Assembly: GCA_963819905.1 (NCBI GenBank)
Contig: CAWFXP010000006.1
Location: 124,001 to 188,000 of the forward strand
Direction: 5' to 3'
DNA from: CAWCQC01 sp963819905
Lineage (GTDB): Bacteria; Actinomycetota; Thermoleophilia; Gaiellales; Gaiellaceae
DNA length: 64,000 nucleotides
The notes under the pieces were generated by a model, which was not told the DNA's origin, did not search any database, and saw only the letters and a list, made by a program, of their open reading frames with translations. Made by a program: the position numbers and the translations under genes. Of this stretch, positions 29,114-39,729 are shown in pieces (position 1 is the first letter of the stretch; every line of letters starts with the position of its first letter).

Positions 29114-30225
29114 GCTCGAACTCGAAGACGTCCTCGCCCGCGGCGGAGACCACGGCGTCGCCGTCCTCGGTGAACAGGTGGACGCGCCGGTGGTCGAGCC
29201 GCGCGCGTACCTCCTGGTCCTGAGCGAGCTTGACCGTGGGCGGGGCGAGCGCCTTGTAGATGCGGTCGCCGAACTGGAGGTCGACGACCGTCTCGCCGCC
29301 GAGCGGCTCGGTGACGTAGACCTTGGCGGGGACGCCCTTCCTCGCCGGAGGTCTCGATCCTGATGTCCTCGGGGCGGATCCCGATCCAGCACGCGTCGCC
29401 GTCCTTCAGCTGATCCGTGTCGGGCGCCTTCGTCCGGAACGCGAACTCGCCGTGGATTGCCTTCAGGGAGCCGTTCTCGAGCTTGACGGTCGCGGGCATG
29501 AAGTTCATCGGCGGCGAGCCGATCACCGTCGCCACGAAGCGGTTGGCGGGGCTGTGGTAGATCCGCTCGGGCGTGTCGATCTGCTGGACGATTCCTTCCC
29601 GCAGGACGAGGATCCGGTCGGCCATGCTCATGCGCCTCGACCTGGTCGTGCGTCACGTAGACGAGCGTGCGCCCGAGGTCGCGCTGGAGCCGTCTTCAGC
29701 TCGGTGCGCATCTCGAGGCGCAGCAGCGCGTCGAGAGCCGAGATCGGCTCGTCGAAGAGGTACGCCTTCGGATCGCGCACGATCGCCCGGCCGAGGGCGA
29801 CGCGCTGGCGCTCGCCTCCGGACAGCTTGGCCGGCTTGCGCTTCATGAGGTGCTCGATGTGCAAGCACCTTGGCCGTCTCGCCGACGCGGCGCTTGATCT
29901 CGTCCTTCGCCACCTTCCGCTGCTTGAGCGGGAACGCCAGGTTGTTGTAGACGGTCTTGTCCGGATAGAGCGCGAGGTTCTGGAAGACGATGGAGATGTC
30001 CCGGTCGCCCGGCCAGGCGTCGGTGACACGCTCGTCGTCGAGGAAGACGTCACCCTCCTCGGGCGCCTCGAGCCCGACGATCGTCCGCAGCGTGGTCGTC
30101 TTGCCGGCGCCGGGCGGGCCGAGGATGGCGAAGAACTCGCCGTCCTTGACGTCGAAGGAGACGCCGTCGAGCGCCGTGATCGGCCCGAAACGCTTGGTGA
30201 TGTTCTCCAGCCTGATCGTCGCCAC
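29103..30225 (-). CDS. ABC transporter ATP-binding protein, canonical NBD of a carbohydrate importer
   Basis: About 373 residues of the MalK/UgpC type. Walker A GPPGAGKTT, Q-loop VFQNLAL, signature LSGGERQRVALGRA, Walker B AYLFDEPISALD and H-loop VTHDQVEA are all canonical. A C-terminal OB-like regulatory domain follows (GIRPEDIRIE). It supplies energy to the importer encoded upstream. The start is GTG 30225, 5 bases after the stop of the second NBD. Four extra bases (29338, 29636, 29691, 29863) break the frame; each can be read as a synonymous third-base doubling. Confidence 0.85.
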
Positions 30226-30230
30226 GTCGT

Positions 30231-31330
<1,100 letters not shown>

Positions 31331-31334
31331 GCCG

Positions 31335-32304
31335 CTACCGCTTGATCGCGCCGAACGTCAGGCCGCGGACGAGGTAGCGGTTGATGAGCAATCCGAAGAT
31401 CGCCGGCGGCAGGATCAGGATCATCGCGAGCGCCGCCTGGACGCCGTACTGCTGGCCCGTGCCGCCGCCCTGGAGCGAGCTCAGGAAGACGGGCGCCGTC
31501 TTCGCCTTGTCCTGCGTCATGACGAGCGCGATCAGGAAGTCGGACCAGTTGAGGATGAAGACGAAGAGCGCCGTCGCCGCGAGGCCGCCCTTCACCTGCG
31601 GCAGGACGGCCTTGAAGAAGGCGCCCCACTGCGTGCAGCCGTCGACGATCGCGGCCTCCGAGATCTCCCGCGGAACCTCCTGGAAGAAGCTTCGCATGAG
31701 CCAGACGACGAACGGGAAGGTGACGGCGCCGTAGAGGATCGCGAGCCCCCACCACGTGTCCCAGAGGCCGAGGTACACCCACATGAAGAGCAGCGGGATG
31801 ATGACCGCGATCGGCGGGAACATGCGTAGCTGGAGGATCTGGAAGGGCAGCATGCGCCCGCCCGCCCTGAAGCGGGCGATGCCGTAGGCGGTGAAGATGC
31901 CGACGACGAGCGCGATGACCGTCCCGAGCGTCGCGGCCAGGGCGGAGTTCTTCAGATACGGGAGGGCGTTGTTCGTGTTCGTGTCACCCGAGCCGCCCGA
32001 GCCGAGCAGGTCGGAGACCGTGATCTCGCCCTCGCCGTGCCGTGCCGGATCCTGGATGTCGAGGACGCCCTTGTAGTTGTTGAGCGTCGGGTTCTCCGGG
32101 CACCAGTACGACCTTGCCGGGCGGGTTCCACTCCGCCAGCGGCTTGAACGACATCGTGATGACCCAGTAGAGCGGGAACCCGAAGACGGCCGCGAAGAGG
32201 AGGATCGCGCTCCAGCGCCCGACCGGCTTCAGCACGTTGCCGATCGAGCGCGAGGGGGCCTGGACGACCGGCGCGCGGGTCTCGACGGGCGTCTCTGCGG
32301 CCAT
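31335..32304 (-). CDS. ABC carbohydrate transporter permease, MalG type
   Basis: About 322 residues with six expected membrane helices. The EAA loop is EISEAAIVDGCTQWGAFFKAVLP, which contacts the NBDs. The N-terminus (MAAETPVETRAPVVQ) is hydrophilic, then WSAILLFAAVFGFPLYWVI. The C-terminus RGLTFGAIKR is typical of the family. One extra base near 32096 (CCC-G, both proline) breaks the frame. It starts by TGATG overlap with the other permease and is followed 4 bases later by the NBD gene. Confidence 0.83.
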
Positions 32305-33346
32305 CAGACCCTCGCCTCCGCCTCGATCGCTTCTTCGACTCGCTCGGTCTGCGCGTCGGCGGGCGTCTCCGAGCCGACCAGCTCCTCGAGCGTCTCGTCC
32401 TGCGCCTGCTCGATCGGCCGGATGGCTCGAATGCGCGATGATGCTGACGAAGATGAGGACGAGGATCGCGACTGAGCTGGCGTAGCCCCAACGGCCGTTG
32501 ACGTTGACCTGCTTGACGAGATAGGTCGAGATCGTCTCGCTCGCGGTCCCCGGCCCACCCTTCGTCATGAGGTAGACCGAGTCGAAGATCTTGAAGACCT
32601 CGATCGCGCGGATGATCAGCGCGATCAGGATGACCGGCTTCAGCATCGGCAGCACGAGGCGGCGCATCTGCTGGTAGAAGCTCGCGCCGAGAATGCGCGC
32701 GGCGTTCGTCTGATCCTCCGGCAGCGCGACGAGGCCGGAGAGGAGGATCAGGAACATGAGCGGCGTCCATTGCCAGATGTCGGCGACCATCGTCGACCAG
32801 AGGGCGAGCGACGGATCGGACAGCCAGTCGATCGTGACCGGGCTGCCCGAGGATGAGGCCGAGCGCCTCGTTCAGGGGCCCGTCGACCTGGAAGATCATG
32901 AAGAAGATGAAGCCGGTGACGGCCGGGACGACCATCATCGGCAGGAGGAAGAACACGATGAGACCCCGCGCCCGTGGAAGTTCTGCAGGAGGAGGAGCGC
33001 GAGGCCGAAGCCGAGGCCGAACTCGACCGCGGTGCACACGACCGTGAAGAGCACCGTGTGCCACATGGCCTCCCAGAAGACCTCGGAGGTGAGCGCCTCC
33101 CAGTATCCGTCGAACCAGTGCCAGAACTCGTACGCGTGCCAGACGTTGACGCCGCTCGTCGGGTTCCACTCGGTGAAGCCGATGTAGATCGCGAGCGCCG
33201 CGGGGAAGGCGACGATGAACACCATGAGGAGCTGACCCGGCGCCGTCAGCGTGTTGCCGATGCCCTTGCTGCTCCGCCCGCCGAGGTCCGGCAGGCGCCG
33301 CTTCGGCGCCTGCCGGACCTGCGAGCTCCGTCGTGTGTGCTTCCAT
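32304..33346 (-). CDS. ABC carbohydrate transporter permease, MalF type
   Basis: About 347 residues. After an Ala/Pro-rich cytoplasmic N-terminus come the helices (LLMVFIVAFPAALAIYIGF, HTVLFTVVCTAVEFGLGFGLAL, FLLPMMVVPAVTGFIFFMIF). The EAA-type loop is EDQTNAARILGASFYQQMRRLVLP. The C-terminus is an acidic, Gln/Glu-rich tail. Frame shifts occur near 33276, 32967, 32846 and 32435. A perfect 16-bp inverted repeat lies within codons near the start and encodes the near-symmetric peptide GPAGAEAAPAGP. The gene follows the binding-protein gene by 18 bases. Confidence 0.78.
33284..33320. repeat. 16-bp perfect inverted repeat inside the 5' end of the permease gene
   Basis: Arms 33284-33299 and 33305-33320 are exact reverse complements around a 5-base loop (GCTTC), beginning AGGTCCGG and ending CCGGACCT. 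In the mRNA this forms a strong hairpin 26 bases after the permease start and about 45 bases after the binding-protein stop. It may lower downstream expression or protect the binding-protein mRNA. Confidence 0.85.
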
Positions 33347-33364
33347 CGGTGCGGAGGCGCCGCG

Positions 33365-35161
33365 CTAGGCGACGGCCGTCGAGACCTCCGTGATGTCGAG
33401 CTGCTCGCCTTCTCCGTCCGTGACGGTCGGGAAGGCCGAGTTCATCGTCTCGAGGGCCGCGACCTGGTTCTCGGTGCCGAGGCGCTCGGTCGTCGCGTTC
33501 CAGGCGTCGTCGAGCGCCTTGGCAGCCGCCTCGGGCGTCGCCTGGCCGGTCAGAACCGCCTGGATCTGATCCGAGGTGCCGTCCGGTACTCGGAGCCGCC
33601 GCGGATGGTGATCGGCGGAGCCGTGCGCGGGACGATCTCCTGCGAACGCGCCGAGCGGCTGCGGCTTGTAGCTCTGCGCCGTGTAGGGATCCTCGAGCGT
33701 GTAGGTGTGGTGCGGATCCTGGTAGCCGTTGGGGTTGAAGCAGAGATACGTGTACATGCGCGCTCCGCCGGCCCACTGCAGGAAGAGGTAGGTGGCCTCG
33801 TGCCTGCTCGGGTCGGCGAAGGCGTTCACGCCGTAGCAGATGTTGTAGAAGATCACCGGCCGGCGGATCAGCGTCCCGTCGACAACACGGCCGGGCGTGA
33901 CGTTCGTCTTGATGAACTGGCCGACGTTCGCGGTGTCGATCTCCGGGTTGCCGGGAATGATCTTCGTCGAGTTCGGGAACGAGCCGCCCTGAACGCCGTT
34001 GCCGGAGCCCATGAGCTGGTACTGCGCAAGCCAGTCCTTCTGGAGGGCGCCCGGCCCGTGGAACTGGAGGTTCTCCAGGATCTCGCTGAAGGCCCTGATG
34101 CCGGCCTCGTTGTTGACGTTGGCCGACCCGTCCTCGTTGAAGTAGAGCATGTTCGGGTTGGCCGAGCAGACGAAACGCTGGTTCCAGTTGACCACGCACC
34201 AGAACGGGGCGTAGGTCATCACGTCGCCGTAGAGCGGCGTCGCCGCATCCTTTCTGGTGAAGAACTCCGCCATGTCCCGATGCTCGTCCCAGGTCAGCGG
34301 GAACGCGAGCGGGTAGCCGTACTGATCCTCGAAGTTCCCCTGCTCGGTCGGGTCCTCCCAGAGGTCAGACCGGTACATGAACGGCTGCGTGTCGTTGTCG
34401 AACGCGACGAAGTAGGTCACGCCCTTGTACTTGGTGAACAGGGTGACCGTCGTCTCGCCGCCGGCGTACCCGAACTCGGGGTCGCTCCAGCTCGGCTGGT
34501 ACTTGTCGACGTACTCGTCGAGCGGAAGGAGCAGGCCGGCCTCGGCGAAGTCGCCCATCTCCTCGATCGCGGACGTGACGGCGTCGAAGCTGCCGTTCTT
34601 CGTCGAGGCGTTCCGGAGGTTCGTCTGGTACTCGTCTGCCGGCGAGGTCTCGACGAACTCGATCTTGATCCCCGTCTCCTCCTCGAAGAGATCGACGATC
34701 GAGGCGCCGCTCCCGTCAGGAGTCTCGAACGGCGTCTCGAACTGCGGCTTCGCGAAGTCGAGCGCCTGCACGATGATGGTGTCCGGCGCGGTGCCGTCCT
34801 GCACCATCGCACGGAGGGCGGAGATCGCGCGCCCCTCCTCCGAGTCGACCGGATACTGGTAACGCTCGGCGCCCGGGAACCCGACGGGCCCGCCGTACAT
34901 GCCGTCGGCGAGACCCTCCTTGAGCGGCGCCTCGCCCGACGGGGGCGGTGCACTCGTGTCGGCGCCGGTGTCCGGCGGCGCCTCGGTCTCTGGCGGAGCC
35001 GCAGTCGTCGCGGTCTCGTCGCTACCCCCGCCGCACGCAGCGAGCAGCAGGCCGAAGCTGGTCGCTCCGGCGCCCGCGACGAACGCCTTGCGGCTGATGG
35101 GCTTCTTCAGCAGCTCCTCGCCAGGCAACTGCTCCTTCATCCTCTCGAGCCGTTTCTTCAT
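33365..35161 (-). CDS. ABC transporter substrate-binding lipoprotein (large carbohydrate-binding type)
   Basis: About 598 residues, longer than most sugar-binding proteins (400-450) and in the range of the large binding proteins that partner two-NBD importers. Residues 20-45 carry a Tat-like start (SRKAFVAGAGA) leading to the lipobox LLAACGGG, so it is an anchored extracellular receptor. An acidic Thr/Pro linker follows, then the two-lobed fold (SIVDLFEEETGIKIEFVET, PLTWDEHRDMAEFFT). Extra bases near 33633 and two near 33583 shift and then restore the frame. It is transcribed from a LacI-controlled promoter (35231-35269) and heads the importer operon. Confidence 0.85.
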   Translation of the reverse strand: MKKRLERMKEQLPGEELLKKPISRKAFVAGAGATSFGLLLAACGGGSDETATTAAPPETEAPPDTGADTSAPPPSGEAPLKEGLADGMYGGPVGFPGAERYQYPVDSEEGRAISALRAMVQDGTAPDTIIVQALDFAKPQFETPFETPDGSGASIVDLFEEETGIKIEFVETSPADEYQTNLRNASTKNGSFDAVTSAIEEMGDFAEAGLLLPLDEYVDKYQPSWSDPEFGYAGGETTVTLFTKYKGVTYFVAFDNDTQPFMYRSDLWEDPTEQGNFEDQYGYPLAFPLTWDEHRDMAEFFTRKDAATPLYGDVMTYAPFWCVVNWNQRFVCSANPNMLYFNEDGSANVNNEAGIRAFSEILENLQFHGPGALQKDWLAQYQLMGSGNGVQGGSFPNSTKIIPGNPEIDTANVGQFIKTNVTPGRVVDGTLIRRPVIFYNICYGVNAFADPSRHEATYLFLQWAGGARMYTYLCFNPNGYQDPHHTYTLEDPYTAQSYKPQPLGAFAGDRPAHGSADHHPRRLRVPDGTSDQIQAVLTGQATPEAAAKALDDAWNATTERLGTENQVAALETMNSAFPTVTDGEGEQLDITEVSTAVA

Positions 35162-35230
35162 GCCATCCTCCTCGGTACGGAACCGCGGCCGGTCGTCACC
35201 GGCCCCTCCCGAACGCTTTCCCCTTCTTCT

Positions 35231-35269
35231 TGAAAACGATTTCTAACCCGGTTTCACGGTCCACGTCAA
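35231..35269 (-). promoter_or_regulatory. Promoter and LacI-type operator of the ABC importer operon
   Basis: On the minus strand, TTGACG (35269-35264), a 17-base spacer and TTAGAA (35246-35241) form the promoter. TGAAAACGATTTCT (35231-35244, plus strand) overlaps the -10 and is the palindrome GAAA-A-CG-A-TTTC. It matches the operators at 12421 and 44390 except in the last base. A repressor bound here would block the importer. Confidence 0.72.
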
Positions 35270-35355
35270 GCGTGTTCCGATCACCGGAAGGCTGCGCACT
35301 ATTAGCAGCGTGCCTCCAGTTTGTCCAACGGGGAACGGTTCGCTCTTCGGGACAT

Positions 35356-35414
35356 TTGACGCCGAATCAGCGAGCTTGTTAGCGTCAGCCCGCGTGAGGG
35401 TGCTCCGAACAGTG
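35356..35414 (+). promoter_or_regulatory. Promoter and GntR-type operator of the gntR gene
   Basis: TTGACG (35356-35361), an 18-base spacer and TAGCGT (35380-35385) are followed by TGCTCCGAACAGTG (35401-35414). The same CCCGCGTGAG-NN-TGCTCCGAACAGTG string occurs before the Fe-ADH gene (36270). A half-conserved inverted copy lies at 36200. Position just after the -10 suggests autorepression by the FCD-GntR protein. Confidence 0.68.
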
Positions 35415-35422
35415 ACACGGCG

Positions 35423-36182
35423 GTGACTTCCGGCGGCGCAAGGCCGGCCCGGCGCGAGAACGTGCCGGCGACGATCGCCGCGGAGCTGCGCCGTCAGATC
35501 CTCTCGGGAGAGCTCGAGCCGGGCTCCCAGCTCCCGGGGCACCGGGAGCTCGCCGCCATGTACTCGGTCAGCGTCGGATCGGTGCGCGAGGCGATCAGCA
35601 TGCTCATCAGCGCCGGCCTCGTCGAGACGCAGGCGGGCCGAGGGCACGTACGTCTCGTCGGGCCCGAGCGCGGCCGGGCGACGACTCGACCTCGTTCACT
35701 CCCTGCAGCCCGGGCCGCTCGAGCGGGCCGAGGTCGAGGAGCTCGTCGAGGCGCGCGAGCTGATCGAGGCGCAGCTCGCGGCGCTGGCCGCGGAGCGGGG
35801 AACGCCGCAGCAGGTCGAGCGGCTGCGCGCGTGCATCGAGCAGATGGAGGTCGCGGCGGCGAGCCCTCTCGCCTACCCGGACGCCGACGTCGAGTTCCAT
35901 CTCGCGCTCGCCGAGGCTGCCGGGAACCGCTACCTGCTGCAGACGATGCTCGACTTCCGGTCGTTGCTACGCCAGGACATGGAGCTCGGAGCCGAGGCCG
36001 CCATCCGGCGCTTCGGCGATCTGCGCGTCAGCGTGGAGTCGCACCGGCAGCTCGTCGACGCGATCGAGGCCGGCGACGTCGCTCTCGCGCGGGAGACGGC
36101 CGCCGGGATCGTCCGCCGGAACCGGGAGTTCGTTCTCGGCCTCTACGCGATGGGCCCCCCGTCGTCCGGCTCGACGACGTGA
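35423..36182 (+). CDS. GntR-family regulator with FCD ligand-binding domain
   Basis: About 252 residues. The N-terminal winged helix (AAELRRQILSGELEPGSQLPG, MYSVSVGSVREAISMLISAGLV) is FadR-like. The C-terminal all-helical FCD domain shows the metal-site pattern with DVEFHLALAEAAGN, SVESHRQLVDAIEAGD and IVRRNREF. FCD members usually sense a sugar acid or other carboxylate. The GTG at 35423 is the first usable start in frame. One extra base near 35641 (CGA-G, both arginine) breaks the frame. The gene is followed by the Fe-ADH/dehydratase operon, which carries the same operator. Confidence 0.83.
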
Positions 36183-36199
36183 TCACGGCACGTCGCCCG

Positions 36200-36283
36200 C
36201 ACTGTTCGGAACGGCGCTTTCCTCTCTGTTGCAGGAACCAACGCGATAGGTAGCGTGCCCGCGTGAGCCTGCTCCGAACAGTG
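36200..36283 (+). promoter_or_regulatory. Promoter of the Fe-ADH operon with two GntR-type sites
   Basis: TTGCAG (36229-36234), a 16-base spacer and TAGCGT (36251-36256) are flanked by CACTGTTCGGAACG (36200-36213, inverted copy) upstream and TGCTCCGAACAGTG (36270-36283) downstream. Two sites about 70 bases apart around the promoter would allow looping repression by the adjacent GntR protein. Confidence 0.65.
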
Positions 36284-36293
36284 GATCGCTGAC

Positions 36294-37461
36294 ATGGCCT
36301 GGGACGGAACCCATCTGTTCGAGTGCCCGACCCGGATCTTCTACGGGGTGGGCGCGTCGAGCGACGTCGGCGAACGCCTCGGCGAGCTCGGCGTGACGCC
36401 GCGCGCTCGTCGTCTCCGACCGGGGCGTCGAGGGAGCAGGTCTCGTCGAGCGGATCGCCGGACGGATCGAGTCGGCGGGCCTCGCCGCCGTTGCCTACAC
36501 GGACACCGAGCAGAACCCGACGACCACCAACCTGGCCGAGATCGTCGAGCTCTACCGCCGGGAGAGCTGCGACGGCCTCGTCGGGCTCGGCGGAGGCAGC
36601 TCGATGGACGCCGCGAAGGCGGCTTCGGCGCTGATCGAGAACGGCGGCTCGATCTGGGACTACCGCGGCAAGGACCTCGTCCCGGCGCCGGGCCCTCCCG
36701 TCGTCTGCCTGCCGACGACCTGCGGCACCGGCGCCGAGGTGACCTTCGTCGTGGTCATCACCGATCCGGCGGAGCACTTCAAGGTCGTCTGCGCGGCGCG
36801 CAACCTCGCTGCCCGGGTCGCGATCGTCGATCCGGAGCTCGTCCAGAGCGCCCCGCCCCACATCATCGCCGCCACCGGCGCCGATGCCCTCGCCCACGCG
36901 ATCGAGTCGTATCTGAACCTCGGCTCCGATCCGCTTCTCGATTCGATCAACATCCGGGCGATCCGGATGATCGGCGCGAACCTGCGGGCGGCGGTCTACG
37001 ACCGCGACCCGGCCGCGATCGCGCAGGTCTCGCTCGCCAGCATGATGACGGGCATCGCGTTCAACATGAACGCGAACGCGATCGTCCACGCCGCCTCGAC
37101 GCCGGTGACCGCGCATCACGGCGTCCCGCACGGGGTCGCGAACGCGATCTTCATGCCGGCCGGCCTCGACTTCCTGCGACCGGCCTGCGAGGACAAGCTC
37201 CGCGACGTCGCCGTCGCGCTCGGAGAGGACGTCGAGGGGCTCGACCTCGCGGCCGCCGCCGAGCGCGGGGTGGACGCCGTCCGGACGCTGCTCGCGGCCG
37301 TCGAGCTGCCGCCGACGCTTCGCGCCTTCGGTCTCGATCCTGCGGCACTCGACATCCCAACGCTCGTGGAGGACGCCATGAAGAGCCGGAACATCACAAC
37401 CAACCCGCGTCCCGTCTCGCGGGAAGATCTCGCCGAGCTCTACCGGACGGTGGCCGGATGA
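36294..37461 (+). CDS. Iron-containing (group III) alcohol dehydrogenase
   Basis: About 388 residues. The NAD-binding GGGSSMDAAKA and the metal set TGADALAHAIE plus HHGVPHGVAN (histidines) mark the Fe-ADH fold. Family members reduce or oxidise short polyols, glycerol or maleylacetate-like substrates. One extra base near 36405 (CCG-C, both proline) breaks the frame close to the N-terminus. The ATG at 36294 follows the GntR-type operator by 10 bases with no clear SD. The stop overlaps the ATG of the next dehydratase. Confidence 0.85.
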
Positions 37462-38669
37462 GGATCACCGGCCTCAAGACGCACATCGTCGACACCGTCA
37501 TTCCCGAGGAGCACCGCGTCCGCAGCGGCGCCGGCTACAAGCTCCGCCGCCAGGCCGCGTTCGTCGAGGTGACGACCGACGAGGGGATCTCGGGCTACGG
37601 CCCCTGCTCGTTCGGCAGCGCCTCGCTCGACCTCGGCTCGGTCGCCACGCTCGCGGACAACACGTTCGCGGCCACGCTCGTCGGCGAGGATCCTCACCGG
37701 ATCGAGTACCTCTGGGACAAGATCTACTACGGCTCGATCCTGCGAGTTCACGGCCCCCGCTCGGTCGGCGTGGCGATCCTCTCCGCGATCGACATCGCGC
37801 TCTGGGACATCAAGGGCAAGGCGCTCGGCGCCCCCGTCTATCAGCTCCTCGGCGGGGCGTTCCACGATCCGGTTCCCTGCTACTCGAGCTCGGTCTACTG
37901 GGATACCCCCGAGGGTGCCGTCGCCCAGGCGCGGGCCTTCCTGGACCAGGGTTTCCGGGCGTTCAAGGTGAAGGTCGGCCTCGACGTCGAGAACGACATC
38001 GCGTGCCTGCGCGCGATCCGGGAGGACGTCGGCTACGAGGTCGACATGCTCGTCGACGCGAACCAGTGCTACACGCGCCACCTCGCCCTGCGGGTCGGGC
38101 GGGAGCTCGACACGCTGAAGGTGCCGTTCTTCGAGGAGCCGCTCTCGATCGACGACGTCGACGGGCACGCGTTCCTGGCCGAGCGGCTCGATGTCAGGAT
38201 CGCGACCGGCGAGAACATGTACACGCGCTGGGACTTCCTGCCCTTCTTCCAGAAGCAGGCGGTCCACGTGGTGCAGGCCGACGCGTCGCGCTGCGGCGGC
38301 ATCAGCGAGGCGAAGCGGATCGCGGATCTCGCCGGCGCGCACCACCTCCACGCGATCCCGCACACGTTCTCGGACGCGCTCACGATCGCCGCCAACCTGC
38401 ACGTCGTCGCGGCCTCCTCGAACGCGCCGATCATCGAGTACGACCGCACCTACAACGAGATCCAGGAGAAGCTCGTCACGAACCCGCCGCCGGTGCACGA
38501 CAGCGTCATCGACCTGCCGACGGGACCGGGGCTCGGCGTCGAGATCGACTGGGACTTCGTCGCCGACCATCCGTACTCGGGTGAGATCGGGATCGGCGCC
38601 GGCTCACGCCCGGCCTTCGGCCTGGCGGCCGAGGAGATCCGCGACCGGACGGCCACGTCGCTCGCGTAG
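37458..38669 (+). CDS. Enolase-superfamily (mandelate racemase group) sugar-acid dehydratase (second)
   Basis: A 403-residue protein with an unbroken frame. Catalytic residues: KVK (Lys170/Lys172), Asp200 (LVDANQCY), Glu226 (FFEEP), Glu252 (TGENMYTRWDF) and His302 (IPHTFSD). The TGENMYTRW stretch is of the type found in acid-sugar dehydratases. It is in one operon with Fe-ADH and Zn-ADH under the GntR-type operator, so its substrate is probably the FCD effector or its precursor. It differs from the LacI-operon copy at 13465 in the base region (PHTFSD against PHHDPQ), so the substrate probably differs. Confidence 0.88.
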   Translation: MRITGLKTHIVDTVIPEEHRVRSGAGYKLRRQAAFVEVTTDEGISGYGPCSFGSASLDLGSVATLADNTFAATLVGEDPHRIEYLWDKIYYGSILRVHGPRSVGVAILSAIDIALWDIKGKALGAPVYQLLGGAFHDPVPCYSSSVYWDTPEGAVAQARAFLDQGFRAFKVKVGLDVENDIACLRAIREDVGYEVDMLVDANQCYTRHLALRVGRELDTLKVPFFEEPLSIDDVDGHAFLAERLDVRIATGENMYTRWDFLPFFQKQAVHVVQADASRCGGISEAKRIADLAGAHHLHAIPHTFSDALTIAANLHVVAASSNAPIIEYDRTYNEIQEKLVTNPPPVHDSVIDLPTGPGLGVEIDWDFVADHPYSGEIGIGAGSRPAFGLAAEEIRDRTATSLA

Positions 38670-38671
38670 GC

Positions 38672-39665
38672 ATGAAGGGTCTCGCCAAGCTCGCGCCGGG
38701 CCCCGGGAACGTCGGTATCGCCGAGCGGGAGGAACGCGCACCCGGCGCCGGCGAGGTGCTGCTCGAGGTTCGGGGCGCCGGCGTCTGCGGCACCGACCTC
38801 CACATCGAGGCGGACGAGTTCCGGAGTCTGCCGCCGGTGACGATGGGGCACGAGGTCTCCGGGGTGGTGGCCGCCGTCGGTGACGGAGTCGACGCCGGTT
38901 GGCTCGGCGCGCCGGGTCGTCTCCGAGACCTACTTCTCCACCTGCGGGACCTGCGAGTGGTGCTCGGACGGAAGGATCAACCTCTGCCCCGAACGTCGCT
39001 CGATCGGCTCGTTCGTCGACGGCGCCTTCGCCCGCCAGGTCGTCGTCCCGGCGAGGAACCTGCACCGGATCCCCGACTGGCTCGGCGAGCACGCCGCCGC
39101 CCTCAGCGAGCCGCTCGCCTGCGTCTGCCACTGCCTGCTCGACCCGGCGAAGGTCACGGCCGGAGACCGCGTGCTCGTCACCGGGCCGGGACCGGTCGGC
39201 CTGCTCGCCGCCCAGACGGCGCGGGCGCTCGGGGGCGAGGTGCTCGTCGTGGGCCTCCCGCAGGACGCCGTCCGGCTCGAAGCAGCGCAACGGCTCGGCT
39301 TCGAGACGGCACACTCGACCCGGTCGGAGATGGACGTCGTGATCGAGTGCTCGGGCGCGGCGGGCGGCGCCGCGACGTGCTTCCAGGCGGCCGGCCGAGG
39401 CGCCCGCTACGTCCAGATCGGGGTCTTCGGCAGGGACGTGACCGTGCCCCTCGACAACGTCTTCCAGAAGGAGCTCGTGGTCACGTCGGGGTTCGCCTCG
39501 ACGCCGCGCTCGTGGCGCCGGGCGATGGCGCTGATCGAGACGAAGAAGATCGACCTGGAGGCGCTCGTCTCCGAGGTCGTCCCGCTCGCCGAGTGGGAGC
39601 GTGTGTTCGCCGACCTGCGCGGCGGGCGAGGGATCAAGATCGTGTTCGACCCACGCCTCGAGTGA
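38672..39665 (+). CDS. Zinc-dependent medium-chain dehydrogenase (second)
   Basis: About 330 residues. The catalytic zinc region is AGVCGTDLHI with GHEVSGVV; the structural zinc lobe is CGTCEWCSDGRINLC; the cofactor loop is GPGPVGLLAAQTA. Likely oxidises a polyol or sugar-acid hydroxyl. One extra base near 38907 (GGC-G, both glycine) breaks the frame between the two zinc motifs. The ATG is 2 bases after the dehydratase stop, making it the third gene of the GntR-controlled operon. Confidence 0.85.
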
Positions 39666-39729
39666 CCGCGGTCACGGGCGCGGGGATCGTATAGCGTCGA
39701 GCGTTCGACCGACCAAGGGAGGTTTCGGC

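Noticed and set aside
33251..35233. A 660-residue open frame on the plus strand opposite the binding-protein gene
   Set aside because: Antisense shadow of a clearly conserved ABC binding protein; no motif, signal or promoter supports it.
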